From: Coleofasciculus sp937127375
GTDB lineage: Bacteria; Cyanobacteriota; Cyanobacteriia; Cyanobacteriales; Coleofasciculaceae
Assembly: GCA_040218875.1 (NCBI GenBank)
Contig: JAVJQP010000080.1
DNA: 64,000 bases
Reading direction: 5' to 3' (one strand)
Shown here piece by piece: positions 35,095-44,421 of this stretch; within the stretch, counting starts at the first letter, position 1, and each line of letters begins with the position of its first letter. Under the pieces are notes generated by a model, which ran no database searches, had not been told where the DNA came from, and was given only the letters and a program-made list of their open reading frames with translations. The position numbers and the translations under genes are program-made.

Positions 35095-36402
35095 ATGACA
35101 GCGACTCCAGTACCATCCCAATCCCTCAGCGCGATCGCACAATCTACTCGCCAAGCGGCGCGACAGTTGGCGGTTATGTCCACTGATACCAAAAATCAAG
35201 CCATTGAAGCGATCGCCAAAGCCTTAGAAACCGCAGCACCGGATATTTTGGCGGCGAATGTCGCGGATTGTCAAGCCGCAGAAGCGGAGAGTATCCCTAA
35301 ACCCCTGTACAATCGCCTGAAGCTGGATGAGACGAAACTAAACGCCGCGATCGCGGGAGTGCGGGATGTGGGGAAGTTGACTGATCCGATTGGCGCAATC
35401 CAAATTCATCGGGAACTTGATACAGGATTAGTTCTCAAGCGTGTCACTTGTCCTTTGGGAGTCTTAGGCGTTATCTTTGAAGCGCGTCCCGATGCGGTGA
35501 TGCAAATTAGTTCCCTGGCGGTAAAATCGGGGAATGGGGTGATTCTCAAAGGGGGGAAGGAAGCCGTTCGATCCTGTGAAGCGATTGTCAATGCGATTCA
35601 TAAAGGATTATCCACGAGTTCCGTTGATCCGGCGGTGGTGCAACTCTTAACCACCAGAGAGGAGACAATGGCGCTATTGCAATTGGATGACTACATTGAT
35701 TTAATTATTCCCAGAGGCTCGAATTCCTTTGTCCGCTTCGTACAAGATAATACCCGGATTCCGGTATTGGGTCATGCTGATGGAATCTGTCATGGTTATA
35801 TCGATCGCGCGGCTGACTTGCAAAAAGCGGTGGAGATTACCGTTGATGCGAAAACCCAGTATCCGGCGGTGTGTAACGCGATAGAAACGCTACTGGTGCA
35901 TCGTGCGATCGCGCCTAGCTTTCTTCCCCTAGCCGCAAAAGCCTTAAAAGAACGGCTGGTGGAACTTCGTGGCGATGAAGCGACTTGCCAAATGATCGAT
36001 TGTTCAGCCGCCACAGATGCGGATTGGTCTACAGAATACAATGATTTAATACTGTCGATTAAAATTGTTGATTCCTTAGAAGACGCCATTAACCATATTA
36101 ATCATTATGGTTCTGGGCATACCGATGTTATTGTCACCGAAGATACAGACATTGCCCAAATATTCCTCAATCAAGTGGATGGCGCGAATGTTTTCCACAA
36201 CTGTTCGACTCGGTTTGCAGATGGGTTCCGTTATGGGTTTGGCGCGGAAGTGGGAATTAGTACAAATAAATTACCGCCCCGTGGTCCTGTAGGATTGGAG
36301 GGATTGGTGACGTATAAGTATCAAATGACAGGTCAAGGTCATATTGTTGCGAGTTATAGTGGCAAGGATGCCAAATCCTTTACCCATCGGGATTTAGATT
36401 GA
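35095..36402 (+). CDS. proA: glutamate-5-semialdehyde dehydrogenase (gamma-glutamyl phosphate reductase)
   Basis: 435 aa, full length. It reduces gamma-glutamyl phosphate with NADPH in proline synthesis. Motifs: PLGVLGVIFEARPDAVMQIS, then NGVILKGGKEAVRS, and VCNAIETLLVHR (catalytic Cys region), ending RGPVGLEGLVTYKY. MTATPVPSQSL at 35095 is taken as the start; a longer start seven codons upstream is less typical. proB is not nearby. Confidence 0.94.
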   Translation: MTATPVPSQSLSAIAQSTRQAARQLAVMSTDTKNQAIEAIAKALETAAPDILAANVADCQAAEAESIPKPLYNRLKLDETKLNAAIAGVRDVGKLTDPIGAIQIHRELDTGLVLKRVTCPLGVLGVIFEARPDAVMQISSLAVKSGNGVILKGGKEAVRSCEAIVNAIHKGLSTSSVDPAVVQLLTTREETMALLQLDDYIDLIIPRGSNSFVRFVQDNTRIPVLGHADGICHGYIDRAADLQKAVEITVDAKTQYPAVCNAIETLLVHRAIAPSFLPLAAKALKERLVELRGDEATCQMIDCSAATDADWSTEYNDLILSIKIVDSLEDAINHINHYGSGHTDVIVTEDTDIAQIFLNQVDGANVFHNCSTRFADGFRYGFGAEVGISTNKLPPRGPVGLEGLVTYKYQMTGQGHIVASYSGKDAKSFTHRDLD

Positions 36403-36473
36403 AGGAAACCTAACAATAATTGGTGTTTCATCTTTTGTCTTCAAGTGTTGAATATAGAGGTGCGATCGCGCCA

Positions 36474-36505
36474 TTCGTTCGTAGTTGCGCTTCAGCGCCT
36501 CTATA
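36474..36505. repeat. GTAGTTGCGCTTCAGCGCC palindrome variant
   Basis: Same family as 34135..34235, again in front of a gene. Confidence 0.75.
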
Positions 36506-36550
36506 GTTAGCGCCATTTATAATAAAGCCAGCCAAATAAACGCGATCGCA

Positions 36551-37129
36551 ATGGCAATCACCACAGCCAAATGGACAATAGACGAGTATCACCGCATGAT
36601 TGCGGCGGGGATTTTAGATGATCGGCGGGTGGAACTACTTCAGGGAGAAATTGTCGAGATGTCACCAGAAGGAGAACCCCACGCCTATTTCAGTAGTGAA
36701 GCTGGGGAATATCTGATGCGGCGGTTAAGCGATCGGGCGATGGTTCGGTTAGCTAAACCGATTACACTCCCGAACAACTCTGAACCTGAACCCGATATTG
36801 CCATTGTGCAACGATTGGGGCGCGAATACCTAGAGCATCACCCTTATCCAGAGAATATTTTCTGGCTCATTGAATATTCAGAGTCCAGTTTAGAGAAAGA
36901 TTTAGAGATAAAACGTAAAATTTATGCCCAAGTTGATATTCCTGAATACTGGGTTGTTAATCTCAAAAGAAGACAACTGATTGTATTTCGAGATCCCCAA
37001 GATGGAGAATACGCTTCCCGATCGACGCTAACGGGAGGAATAGTTTATCCCCTAGCGTTTCCTGATACAGCGAAAAGCGCTGTAATAAAGTACAGTCGAT
37101 CAAAGTCCCCCTTTTTAAGGGGGATTTAG
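36551..37129 (+). CDS. Uma2-family (DUF820) endonuclease-like protein, C-terminus altered by a repeat
   Basis: 192 aa from MAITTAKWTIDEYHRMI; the upstream extension is repeat-derived. The Uma2 core is intact: RVELLQGEIVEMSPEGEPHA, PEPDIAIVQR, ENIFWLIEYSESSLEKDLE and KRKIYAQVDIPEYWVV, with Asp, Glu and Lys of the restriction-endonuclease fold. The C-terminus (SKSPFLRGI) is translated from a widespread repeat (37103..37135) that supplies the stop codon, so the natural end was probably replaced. Confidence 0.85.
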   Translation: MAITTAKWTIDEYHRMIAAGILDDRRVELLQGEIVEMSPEGEPHAYFSSEAGEYLMRRLSDRAMVRLAKPITLPNNSEPEPDIAIVQRLGREYLEHHPYPENIFWLIEYSESSLEKDLEIKRKIYAQVDIPEYWVVNLKRRQLIVFRDPQDGEYASRSTLTGGIVYPLAFPDTAKSAVIKYSRSKSPFLRGI

Positions 37130-37135
37130 GGGGAT
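37103..37135. repeat. dispersed repeat AGTCCCCCTTTTTAAGGGGG
   Basis: A GTCCCCCTT/AAGGGGGAT palindrome with a trailing TTAGGGGGAT. I know it as abundant between cyanobacterial genes. It provides the last codons of the Uma2 gene. Confidence 0.75.
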
Positions 37136-37301
37136 CGACAATGTACCGCATAGCAGAGCAAACTGCTGTATCAATATATCAGTTGATTCTATTGTCAGTA
37201 GGTAGATGAAGTCATATAGCCATTCTATAATTTATTCAATTGAGTGAATAAATAAGGAAAGAAAGTAGCAGATTCATGTCATTTATCCTTTTTCATTGAT
37301 T

Positions 37302-37880
37302 TTATGCCTTGTTAGACTGATGCTGTTTTCGTATCGCACGGGCAATCAACGGGGCTTTCTTCTCTAATCCTGTTAAAGTTAAATCCCCATCCAGATACAA
37401 CTGATACCACTGTTGGCGTTGGCGAATCACTCTTTCATCATCCTGTAGGTGTAAGCGTTGTAGTGTGAATTCTGCCCTTTTTCGTTCCGATGGTGGTACT
37501 TTGTCCGTTACAACTAATTGTAAGGAGGGTAGAAGAATCTCAAACCAATCGTCCCCAACTTGAAACGGATCAAGAATTTGCTCATCTACGGTTCGTTTAC
37601 TACTATTAATCCACTGTGCAGCATAACGATAATTGCTCCACTCGTAGGCGAGATGGGGATAATTCTCGAAACTGAGATAGTGATCGACTGTTCCAATCGG
37701 TTCATACATGGCTGAATAACCACAAAGATAGTTAAAGCCATTGGCTAAGTCACCTTTAAACGATGACCAATAATCTCTTGGTCTTTTTGCCTCTGGATGA
37801 TTAGCTAACCATCTATTACCAGGTTGTCTGGCTTGAGCATCAAAATTAGGTGGTTCAGGAGGAGGAGAAACGGGAATCAT
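37302..37880 (-). CDS. HNH-like nuclease, partner of AAA ATPase (Septu PtuB-like)
   Basis: 192 aa from ATG 37880, which overlaps the ATPase stop by 4 bp (ATGA); a longer start would overlap by 34 bp. The core FNYLCGYSAMYE, then GTVDHYLSF (Asp65-His66), AYEWSNYRYAA (Asn83) and WINSSK (Asn92) follows the order of an HNH/bba-metal fold. The second Cys pair usual in HNH proteins is missing. Paired with an ATPase, this is the layout of Septu (PtuA-PtuB) and related anti-phage systems. The exact subtype is not known. Confidence 0.7.
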   Translation of the reverse strand: MIPVSPPPEPPNFDAQARQPGNRWLANHPEAKRPRDYWSSFKGDLANGFNYLCGYSAMYEPIGTVDHYLSFENYPHLAYEWSNYRYAAQWINSSKRTVDEQILDPFQVGDDWFEILLPSLQLVVTDKVPPSERKRAEFTLQRLHLQDDERVIRQRQQWYQLYLDGDLTLTGLEKKAPLIARAIRKQHQSNKA

Positions 37881-39106
37881 GCTTGCCGTTTTTCCATTGT
37901 GACTATCCAACGGGGAAAGAAAGGATCATGTCCAGGAAGAAGATGCAGTAGTTGTTGGTGAATTTTATCTTTGGTTCTTAAATCGTCAGGAAAGTTGCTC
38001 ATATCATCGTGTCGCATCCAAGCTTCCGCCGCTTCTATGGCTTGTTCAGCTTGCTTTGAACGCGCTTGCTTCAGTCCAAAAATTTCTGAGGTTAGCCATC
38101 CGACACTATCACCTTGCTTTGTCCAAGGGATTGCGTCTAGGGTGACACTTTCACCTTGTAACTCAAATAAAAATAAGCGATCGCGCTCGTCTTTAAAAAT
38201 GGGTTCAATAGATGCTAAGACAAGGGGAGAGTGAGTGGTAATTAGGATTTGGACGTTTAAATTGTCTTGAAATCCCTTAATTACCTCTAGAATGGCGGGT
38301 AAAATTGTCCGTTGCCAACGCGGATGGAGATGAGACTCTACCTCATCCATGAGAAAAATGATTTGATTTGATGCTTTATTTTGACGCAGTTTTGAGGCTT
38401 GGCAATGTTCATACCATGTCCAAACCAGCAAGTAAGCCAGTCCAAGAATCCGCTTCATGCCGTTTGAAACATGAACAATAGGCACATTTCCATAGGGAAG
38501 GTTAACCGTTGGAAAATCGCGGATATCTTCTACAGAAATTCTGGTGGGTTCTCCAGGTTCTATCCATTCTCCTGGATGGGGGGCAAGTTTGTGGATAACC
38601 TGAGATAGTAAATTAAATTGGGTTTGATCAGGCTGAATTTGCCACTTCACCCAATCATCAATTAAACCCTTACAAATAACTTTTTTCCCTGATCTTAAAC
38701 CGTTCCATAGCGTGTTGGCAGTAAAGTTATAAGCCGTATCCCGTTTCCGAGCCGGATCGACAACAGAAAAACCACCATCAGCACGAGCGTAAATGACAAT
38801 TCCTTTAAAAGGATATGGTATTAGCGGCTTACGCCATTGTTGCTGATCAAAATCGAAAGAGCTATGATAGTCCTGATTATTTGAATCCGTTGGACTGTCT
38901 ACGTGGCAAGTGATTTCAGGTTGCCCTTGTCTTTGGGGATAAGCCGGTTGATCGATCCAGTTTCCGGTTAATGTCCACCAAGCAATGTCAAGTAGAAAGG
39001 TTTTTCCTAAGCCGTTATCCCCTGTAAAAATATTCAGTCTTTCAGCAAATTCGACATCAAATTCAGGGGCAGGTCCTACTTGCTTGAGACGTAATTTTTG
39101 CAACAC
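37877..39106 (-). CDS. AAA (AAA_15/21) ATPase of a two-gene nuclease system (Septu PtuA-like)
   Basis: 409 aa with a GTG start. Walker A is TGDNGLGKTFLLD (29-36), the ABC-like middle includes VHVSNGMKRILGLAYLL, Walker B is IIFLMDEVESHLHPRWQ and the switch His is in ILITTHSPLVLAS. The fold is that of SMC/RecF-like ATPases seen in Septu PtuA. The 4-bp overlap with the HNH gene means tight co-expression. GC content resembles the neighbours, so recent transfer is not obvious, unlike the pair at 13788. Confidence 0.85.
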   Translation of the reverse strand: MLQKLRLKQVGPAPEFDVEFAERLNIFTGDNGLGKTFLLDIAWWTLTGNWIDQPAYPQRQGQPEITCHVDSPTDSNNQDYHSSFDFDQQQWRKPLIPYPFKGIVIYARADGGFSVVDPARKRDTAYNFTANTLWNGLRSGKKVICKGLIDDWVKWQIQPDQTQFNLLSQVIHKLAPHPGEWIEPGEPTRISVEDIRDFPTVNLPYGNVPIVHVSNGMKRILGLAYLLVWTWYEHCQASKLRQNKASNQIIFLMDEVESHLHPRWQRTILPAILEVIKGFQDNLNVQILITTHSPLVLASIEPIFKDERDRLFLFELQGESVTLDAIPWTKQGDSVGWLTSEIFGLKQARSKQAEQAIEAAEAWMRHDDMSNFPDDLRTKDKIHQQLLHLLPGHDPFFPRWIVTMEKRQA

Positions 39107-39140
39107 GCTTATAATCCCCTTTTCTCACCACTGTATTTTT

Positions 39141-39266
39141 AAGCTGTTCGGCATTTAAACCTTAATATCAAAAACGGCAAAACCATTGTAATGCGTTAAG
39201 CGAAGCCATGCCGCAGGCTTTGCATCTTGCTCGCTACCCATTCCCAATGTAAATGCGTGACAGCTT
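39141..39266 (-). mobile_element. MITE-like element, copy A (126 bp)
   Basis: Ends AAGCTGTTCGGCATTTAAA and the complement of AAGCTGTCACGCATTTACA form imperfect terminal inverted repeats. The interior has AAGCGAAGCCATGCCGCAGG. Copy B at 52773..52921 is inverted and shares both ends and the interior. Confidence 0.75.
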
Positions 39267-39289
39267 ACATCATTTTTAGTAAACGCTAG

Positions 39290-39317
39290 GTAGAGACGCG
39301 CCATGGAACGTCTCTAC
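39290..39317. repeat. GTAGAGACG palindrome after topA
   Basis: GTAGAGACGCGCCATGGAAC variant of 9252..9277, 7 bp past the topA stop, probably a 3' hairpin for the topA message. Confidence 0.75.
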
Positions 39318-39323
39318 ATCAAC

Positions 39324-41936
39324 CTATTTTTTGGTATTTTTACGGCTTTTTGAGGATTTTGAGGATTTTGATTTTTTGGAACGGCTGCTAGATTTTTTCG
39401 CCGCTAAGAGTTCCAAGGCTTTTTCTAACGTAATATCCTCAACCGATTGATCATCAGGGAGTCCCGCATTAGTTTTACCATGCTTGATGTATGTTCCATA
39501 GGGACCCTCGTAGATATTGACGGGTTCTTTGTCCTCCGGATGTTCCCCTAATTCCTTTAAGGGAGTCTTGGATTTGCTGCGACTACCCCCTTTAGATTTT
39601 TTCGGCTCAGACAAGATCTCCAATGCACGATCCATAGAAATTGTCAATACATCGTCACCTTTTTTCAGGGAACGATAATCCTTTCCCTCTTTACCCTGGT
39701 TGTGGACAACATAAGGACCAAAACGCCCCAATCCCGCCTGAACTTTGCCCCCAGTAGCGGGATGAACGCCTAAGGTACGTGGGAGTGCTAATAAACCCAG
39801 CGCCATGTCTAGGGTGACATCTTCCATGTTTACCCCTTTGGGTAAAGACATCCGCTTCGGTTTCTTGTTCTCCTCAGAGACTTCACCCAGTTGGACATAA
39901 GGACCATAACTCCCAATTAACAGATAAATCGGTTCGCCTGTTTCGGGATGCAGTCCCAGTTTCTCCGGTCCTTGGATTTTTTGCTTGAGGATCACCTCTA
40001 CCTGTTCTGCATCCAGTTCCGAGGGGGTCAAATCTTGGGGAATAGATGCGGTAACGGAACCCTCGCCATTTTCAGCTTCGATGTAAGGACCAAATTTACC
40101 AATGCGAACTTTGACATCCAGATTTTCTAGTTCGATACTCCGGGCTTCATTGGGATCAATTTGGTCTTCCCGTTCGCGAACTTGGGTTTCTAAGCCGTTG
40201 TCACCCCGATAAAATTTCTCCAGATAGGGTAGCCATTGGGCTTCTCCGGTGGAGATTTCGTCCAGGGTTTGTTCCATTTTGGCGGTAAAGCTGGTGTCTA
40301 CCAAGTCTGGGAAGTGTTTTTCCAGTAAACTGGTGACCGCAAAGGCGGTGAAGGTGGGGATGAGGGTCTTTTTTTGCATTTGGGCATAGCCGCGATCGAT
40401 AATTGTACCGATAATGCTGGCGTAGGTACTGGGACGCCCAATTCCTTCACTTTCTAGAGTTTTGACCAGGGAGGCTTCAGTGTAGCGCCCTGGGGGTTGA
40501 GTTTCATGACCGATGGCTTCCAGGTTTTTGCACTCGGGATGATCTCCAACGGCTAAGGCGGGAAGGACGACTTCTTGGTCTTCTAAGGCGGCGTCAGGAT
40601 CATCGGAACCTTCCACATACGCCCGCAGATAACCGGGAAAATCGATACGTTTGCCCGTAGACCGAAATCCGGCATCTTCAACGTCTAAATCTACTGTAAT
40701 GTGGGTTTGGCGCGAATCTGCCATTTGGCTGGCGACGGTGCGCTTCCAAATTAACTCATACAGTTGTAATTCACGACCCGATAGTCCGGTGTCTCTGGGG
40801 GTACGGAATGTGTTTCCGGCGGGGCGAATCGCTTCGTGGGCTTCTTGGGCGGCTTTACTTTTGGTGCTGTACTGACGCGGTTTGGGGCTGAGGTATTGCT
40901 GACCATACATTTGTTCGACGCAACTCCGGGCTGCCGCGATCGCTTGCTTGGATAAATGCACCGAATCCGTCCGCATATAGGTAATATACCCCTGTTCATA
41001 CAAATTTTGAGCCGTCCGCATCGTATCTCGCGCCGATAGGCTTAATTTGCGGTTGGCTTCCTGTTGCAGGGTGGAGGTGGTAAACGGGGGGGCGGGTTTG
41101 CGGGTGACGGGGCGTTCCTCTAGGTCAGTCACCGTCCAGGTTTTGTCCGTTAGCCGCGCCTGCAAGTCTCGCGCTTCGGCTTCATTCAGCAGGCGCACCG
41201 TCCGCCCTTCAATAATTTGCCCGGTGTTGGCGTCAAAATCACTTCCGGTGGCTATTTTTGTCCCCGCTAGGGTGATGAGTTTGGATTCAAAGGGGGTGTT
41301 GTCTTGGTCTAAGAGGGCTTTTAAATCCCAATAACTCCCTTGACGGAACGCACGGCGTTGGCGTTCTCGATGCACCAGCAGCCGCACGGAAACGGACTGA
41401 ACCCGACCGGCTGATAATCCCCAGGCGATTTTTTTCCACAGTAGAGGCGAAAGGGTATATCCCACCAATCGGTCTAAAATTCGGCGGGTTTCTTGGGCGT
41501 GTACCAGTTGGTCATCAATCTCCCGACAGTTTTGCAGGGCGTCGCGAATGGCTTCTTGAGTAATTTCATGAAAGACCATGCGTTTGCAGGGTACTTTGGG
41601 TTTAAGGACTTGCAGCAAATGCCAACTAATGCTTTCCCCTTCCCGGTCTTCGTCTGTGGCGAGTACCAACTCTTCGGCGTTTTTCAAGGCGTCTTTGAGT
41701 TGTTTGACAACTTTCTTTTTATCCTTGGGGACAACGTAGATGGGTTCAAAATCCGCCTCTACATTGACCCCCAACTGCGCCCATTTTTCTCCCTTGACGG
41801 CTTCGGGGATCTCACTAGCCGATTGAGGGAGGTCACGAATATGACCCATTGACGCTTCTACTTGATAGCCCGAAGGCAAGTAGTTGCGAATGGTGCGGGC
41901 TTTGGTGGGAGATTCGACGATGACGAGGGTGGTCAT
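39324..41936 (-). CDS. topA: DNA topoisomerase I
   Basis: 870 aa. ATG 41936 is preceded by GAGGA at a suitable distance; a TTG four codons upstream is ignored. The Toprim domain has TLVIVESPTKARTIRNYL and ATDEDREGESISWHL. The active-site Tyr is in YITYMRTDSVHLS (about 320). Then come GRPSTYASIIGTIIDRGYA and C-terminal repeats of the type LGLHPETGEPIYLLIGSYGP (three copies), ending in a Lys/Ser tail. It relaxes negative supercoils. This is the cyanobacterial type, lacking a zinc-ribbon tail. Confidence 0.95.
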   Translation of the reverse strand: MTTLVIVESPTKARTIRNYLPSGYQVEASMGHIRDLPQSASEIPEAVKGEKWAQLGVNVEADFEPIYVVPKDKKKVVKQLKDALKNAEELVLATDEDREGESISWHLLQVLKPKVPCKRMVFHEITQEAIRDALQNCREIDDQLVHAQETRRILDRLVGYTLSPLLWKKIAWGLSAGRVQSVSVRLLVHRERQRRAFRQGSYWDLKALLDQDNTPFESKLITLAGTKIATGSDFDANTGQIIEGRTVRLLNEAEARDLQARLTDKTWTVTDLEERPVTRKPAPPFTTSTLQQEANRKLSLSARDTMRTAQNLYEQGYITYMRTDSVHLSKQAIAAARSCVEQMYGQQYLSPKPRQYSTKSKAAQEAHEAIRPAGNTFRTPRDTGLSGRELQLYELIWKRTVASQMADSRQTHITVDLDVEDAGFRSTGKRIDFPGYLRAYVEGSDDPDAALEDQEVVLPALAVGDHPECKNLEAIGHETQPPGRYTEASLVKTLESEGIGRPSTYASIIGTIIDRGYAQMQKKTLIPTFTAFAVTSLLEKHFPDLVDTSFTAKMEQTLDEISTGEAQWLPYLEKFYRGDNGLETQVREREDQIDPNEARSIELENLDVKVRIGKFGPYIEAENGEGSVTASIPQDLTPSELDAEQVEVILKQKIQGPEKLGLHPETGEPIYLLIGSYGPYVQLGEVSEENKKPKRMSLPKGVNMEDVTLDMALGLLALPRTLGVHPATGGKVQAGLGRFGPYVVHNQGKEGKDYRSLKKGDDVLTISMDRALEILSEPKKSKGGSRSKSKTPLKELGEHPEDKEPVNIYEGPYGTYIKHGKTNAGLPDDQSVEDITLEKALELLAAKKSSSRSKKSKSSKSSKSRKNTKK

Positions 41937-42066
41937 GGGAGTCCTCAAAATAGCAGCCTAGCTGAACAGTCTAATCTAAGTCGTTTATGCAAGGTGTCAA
42001 GTCATTGATCCGTAATCAGAGAGTTTGAACCTTTCCCTTCGTTCAAGAGAACCGGGTGCGTGATTG

Positions 42067-42131
42067 TGTAGGGGCGGGTTTAGGGACTTTCTTGTCGCTA
42101 TTGATGGTAAGGTTTGTACAAAACCCGCCCT
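42067..42131. repeat. dispersed GGGCGGGTTT element, closest relative of the CyRepA1 array
   Basis: TGTAGGGGCGGGTTTAGGGA to AAAACCCGCCCTGA with TTGATGGTAA in the centre. Confidence 0.85.
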
Positions 42132-42342
42132 GAGTGACCCTTCACTTCGTTCGAGGTAACCTGGTTTTGAGTGGGAGTGAGGTTCATGGGTGGTGGCGTA
42201 TGCGGTGCATAATGGCTAGGTTAGGCGGTTGGTGCATCCCCAAAGTCATCACTAGCAAGGCTATGCCTGAAATACAGTCCCAGTTAGTCCCATACTACGC
42301 TACTGCTTTGGGTCGATCATCTATCAGATGTCTCTTCTTCTC

Positions 42343-42705
42343 TTATATATCTATATCCCATCTCAAGAGTAACTGCACTTTTTCCAGAGGGAAGATGGGG
42401 AGATGGGGAGATGGGGAAGATGGGGAGATGGGGAGATGGGGAGATGGGGAGATGGGGAGATGGGAAGATGGGGAGATGGGGAGATGGGGAGATGGGGGAG
42501 ATGGGGAAGATGGGGAAGATGGGGGAGAAAATGTAATACTGAAATCAGGGCAACTGAGGATTGGAATATTTTCGATCACGAGTAGGTCTTCACCCTTGCC
42601 GTATGCCCTAGTAATCTGACGGATGATTACATTGTCACTTCCACAAATATCGCACTCCCAATCGTCAGTTGCTAGATCTGCCTCACTCAGGAGTCGGATA
42701 GGCAT
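42343..42705 (-). pseudogene. YgiT-type zinc-finger gene disrupted by a tandem repeat
   Basis: The first 54 codons (WECDICGSDNVI, AYGKGEDLLVIENIPIL, CPD) follow YgiT-type zinc-finger proteins, which are antitoxin-like and normally continue with a second CxxC pair. Instead the frame passes into low-complexity SPSSPSPPSPHLP encoded by the (GATGGGGA)n tract at 42391..42526. The second zinc pair and the rest are lost. Confidence 0.6.
42391..42526. repeat. tandem repeat of GATGGGGA units
   Basis: About 136 bp of 8-9 bp GATGGGGA/GATGGGGAA units, broken only by single-base changes. Confidence 0.9.
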
Positions 42706-42726
42706 TGCCTACCCGACATGACATTA

Positions 42727-44082
42727 TTAACAAGGGGCTAAGGTTAACGCTTCACCCGTGAGACTGAACGCCCGAACTTCGGTAATTTTTACCTTAACTA
42801 TCTGTCCTTTCAATTGATTAATATCGCCGCTAAAGAAGGTCAACCGATTCCCCCTTGTGCGCCCCATCACTTGGCTAGAATCCTTGGGATTTTGGTCTTC
42901 GACGAGAACTTCTTCAATCCGCCCGAAATACCGTTGCGATCGCGCGGCGGCTTTGGTGTTCACTAAATGGTTGATCCGTTGCAGGCGATCGCTCTTTACC
43001 TCCTCACTCAGTTGATTCTCCCACAGGGCGGCGGGTGTACCGGGGCGAGGCGAGTAAGCGGCGGTGTTTAATTGGTCAAATTCAATATCCTCGACCAGTT
43101 TCAATGTATGCTCAAACTGTGCCTCGGTTTCTCCGGGAAAGCCGACAATCGCATCCGCACTAATCGACGCATCGGGCATATAATCGCGAATCGTATCAAT
43201 AATTCGGCGATATTTTTCCTGGGTGTATCCCCGCGCCATGGCTTTGAGGATGTCATTATCCCCGGATTGGAAGGGAATATGGAAATGTTCGCAAACCTTG
43301 GGCAATTCCTTGCAGGCGCGAATTAGTCGTTCGGTGAAATAGCGGGGGTGACTCGTGGCAAACCGAATCCGCTCAACTCCGGGGACATCGTGAACATAAT
43401 AGAGTAAATCTGTCAAGGTGTGCTGATGCCGTCCCGATTCAGTCACGCCGGGTAAATCCCGCCCATAAGCATCAATATTTTGTCCCAGCAGGGTGATTTC
43501 CTTATACCCTTGCTGTCCTAATTCTGCCATTTCCGCCCGAATCGCTTCCGGGGTGCGGGATTGTTCCACACCGCGTACATTGGGGACAACGCAGTAGGTG
43601 CAGCGTTCGTTACAGCCGTAAATTACATTCACCCAAGCGGTAACGGTGCTATCGCGGCGGGGTTTGGTAATGTCTTCGACGATATGGATGGGTTCAGTGG
43701 CGACAATTTGGTTTCCGTCACCGACTTGTTCGAGTAAATCTTTCAGGCGATTGGCGTGTTGGGGTCCCATGACTAAATCCAATTCTGGGACACGCCGCAG
43801 CAGCGCTTCTCCTTCCTGTTGAGCGACACAGCCAGCGACAATTAAGGTAAGGTCGGCTTGTTCTTGTTTCCGCTTTGCCTGTCTACCCAGGTAGGAATAG
43901 ACCTTTTGTTCAGCGTTATCGCGGATTGTACAGGTGTTGTAAAGGATCAGGCTGGCGTCATTGGGATCGTCTGACCACTCAAATCCCATATCTTCTAAGA
44001 TACCAGCCATGCGTTCCGAGTCGGCTTTGTTCATTTGGCAGCCGAAGGTGGTGATATGGTAGCGACGGGGAGAGGTGGTCAT
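42727..44082 (-). CDS. miaB: tRNA-2-methylthio-N6-dimethylallyladenosine synthase
   Basis: 451 aa, full length. The N-terminal UPF0004 cluster has TFGCQMNKADSERM and YNTCTIRD plus VAGCVAQQEG. The radical-SAM triad is in GCNERCTYCVVPNVRG. The C-terminal TRAM domain follows (RYFGRIEEVLVEDQ). It methylthiolates position 37 of tRNAs reading UNN codons. Start ATG 44082. It is the methylthiotransferase most similar in wording to MiaB, not MtaB or RimO. Confidence 0.95.
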   Translation of the reverse strand: MTTSPRRYHITTFGCQMNKADSERMAGILEDMGFEWSDDPNDASLILYNTCTIRDNAEQKVYSYLGRQAKRKQEQADLTLIVAGCVAQQEGEALLRRVPELDLVMGPQHANRLKDLLEQVGDGNQIVATEPIHIVEDITKPRRDSTVTAWVNVIYGCNERCTYCVVPNVRGVEQSRTPEAIRAEMAELGQQGYKEITLLGQNIDAYGRDLPGVTESGRHQHTLTDLLYYVHDVPGVERIRFATSHPRYFTERLIRACKELPKVCEHFHIPFQSGDNDILKAMARGYTQEKYRRIIDTIRDYMPDASISADAIVGFPGETEAQFEHTLKLVEDIEFDQLNTAAYSPRPGTPAALWENQLSEEVKSDRLQRINHLVNTKAAARSQRYFGRIEEVLVEDQNPKDSSQVMGRTRGNRLTFFSGDINQLKGQIVKVKITEVRAFSLTGEALTLAPC

Positions 44083-44230
44083 GTTAAGTAGTAGGGTTTT
44101 GAGATAGCGTACAAATTCCTATTATAGGTTTTGTTTGTAGTCGGGGCTTTAGCCCCGTTCCCAACGCGATCGCGCTAACCTAGTTCATAAATCGTTTGGG
44201 CGGTGTGCGGTACATCCTTGTGTTTTTTAA

Positions 44231-44270
44231 CGCAGAGGGACGCAGAGGTCAACGCAGAGGGGCGCAGAGG
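44231..44270. repeat. short tandem repeat ACGCAGAGG
   Basis: Four ACGCAGAGG-like units in the 339-bp gap between miaB and the NACHT gene; the complementary form CCTCTGCGT occurs near 20119-20160. No gene is seen in the rest of 44083..44421. Confidence 0.75.
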
Positions 44271-44421
44271 TGTTTATGAGGGTTTGGGGTCAGATTGTTT
44301 ATTTTATTATTTTACAGGTCTATGTGGTATCGAGGCGTAAGTTCTGAAGTTGTCTGACAGCCTAAGCTAAGTCAGGTTTGAGTTTAATGCTAGGGTTTAT
44401 AGTCATCAAGTTGAGATTTTT

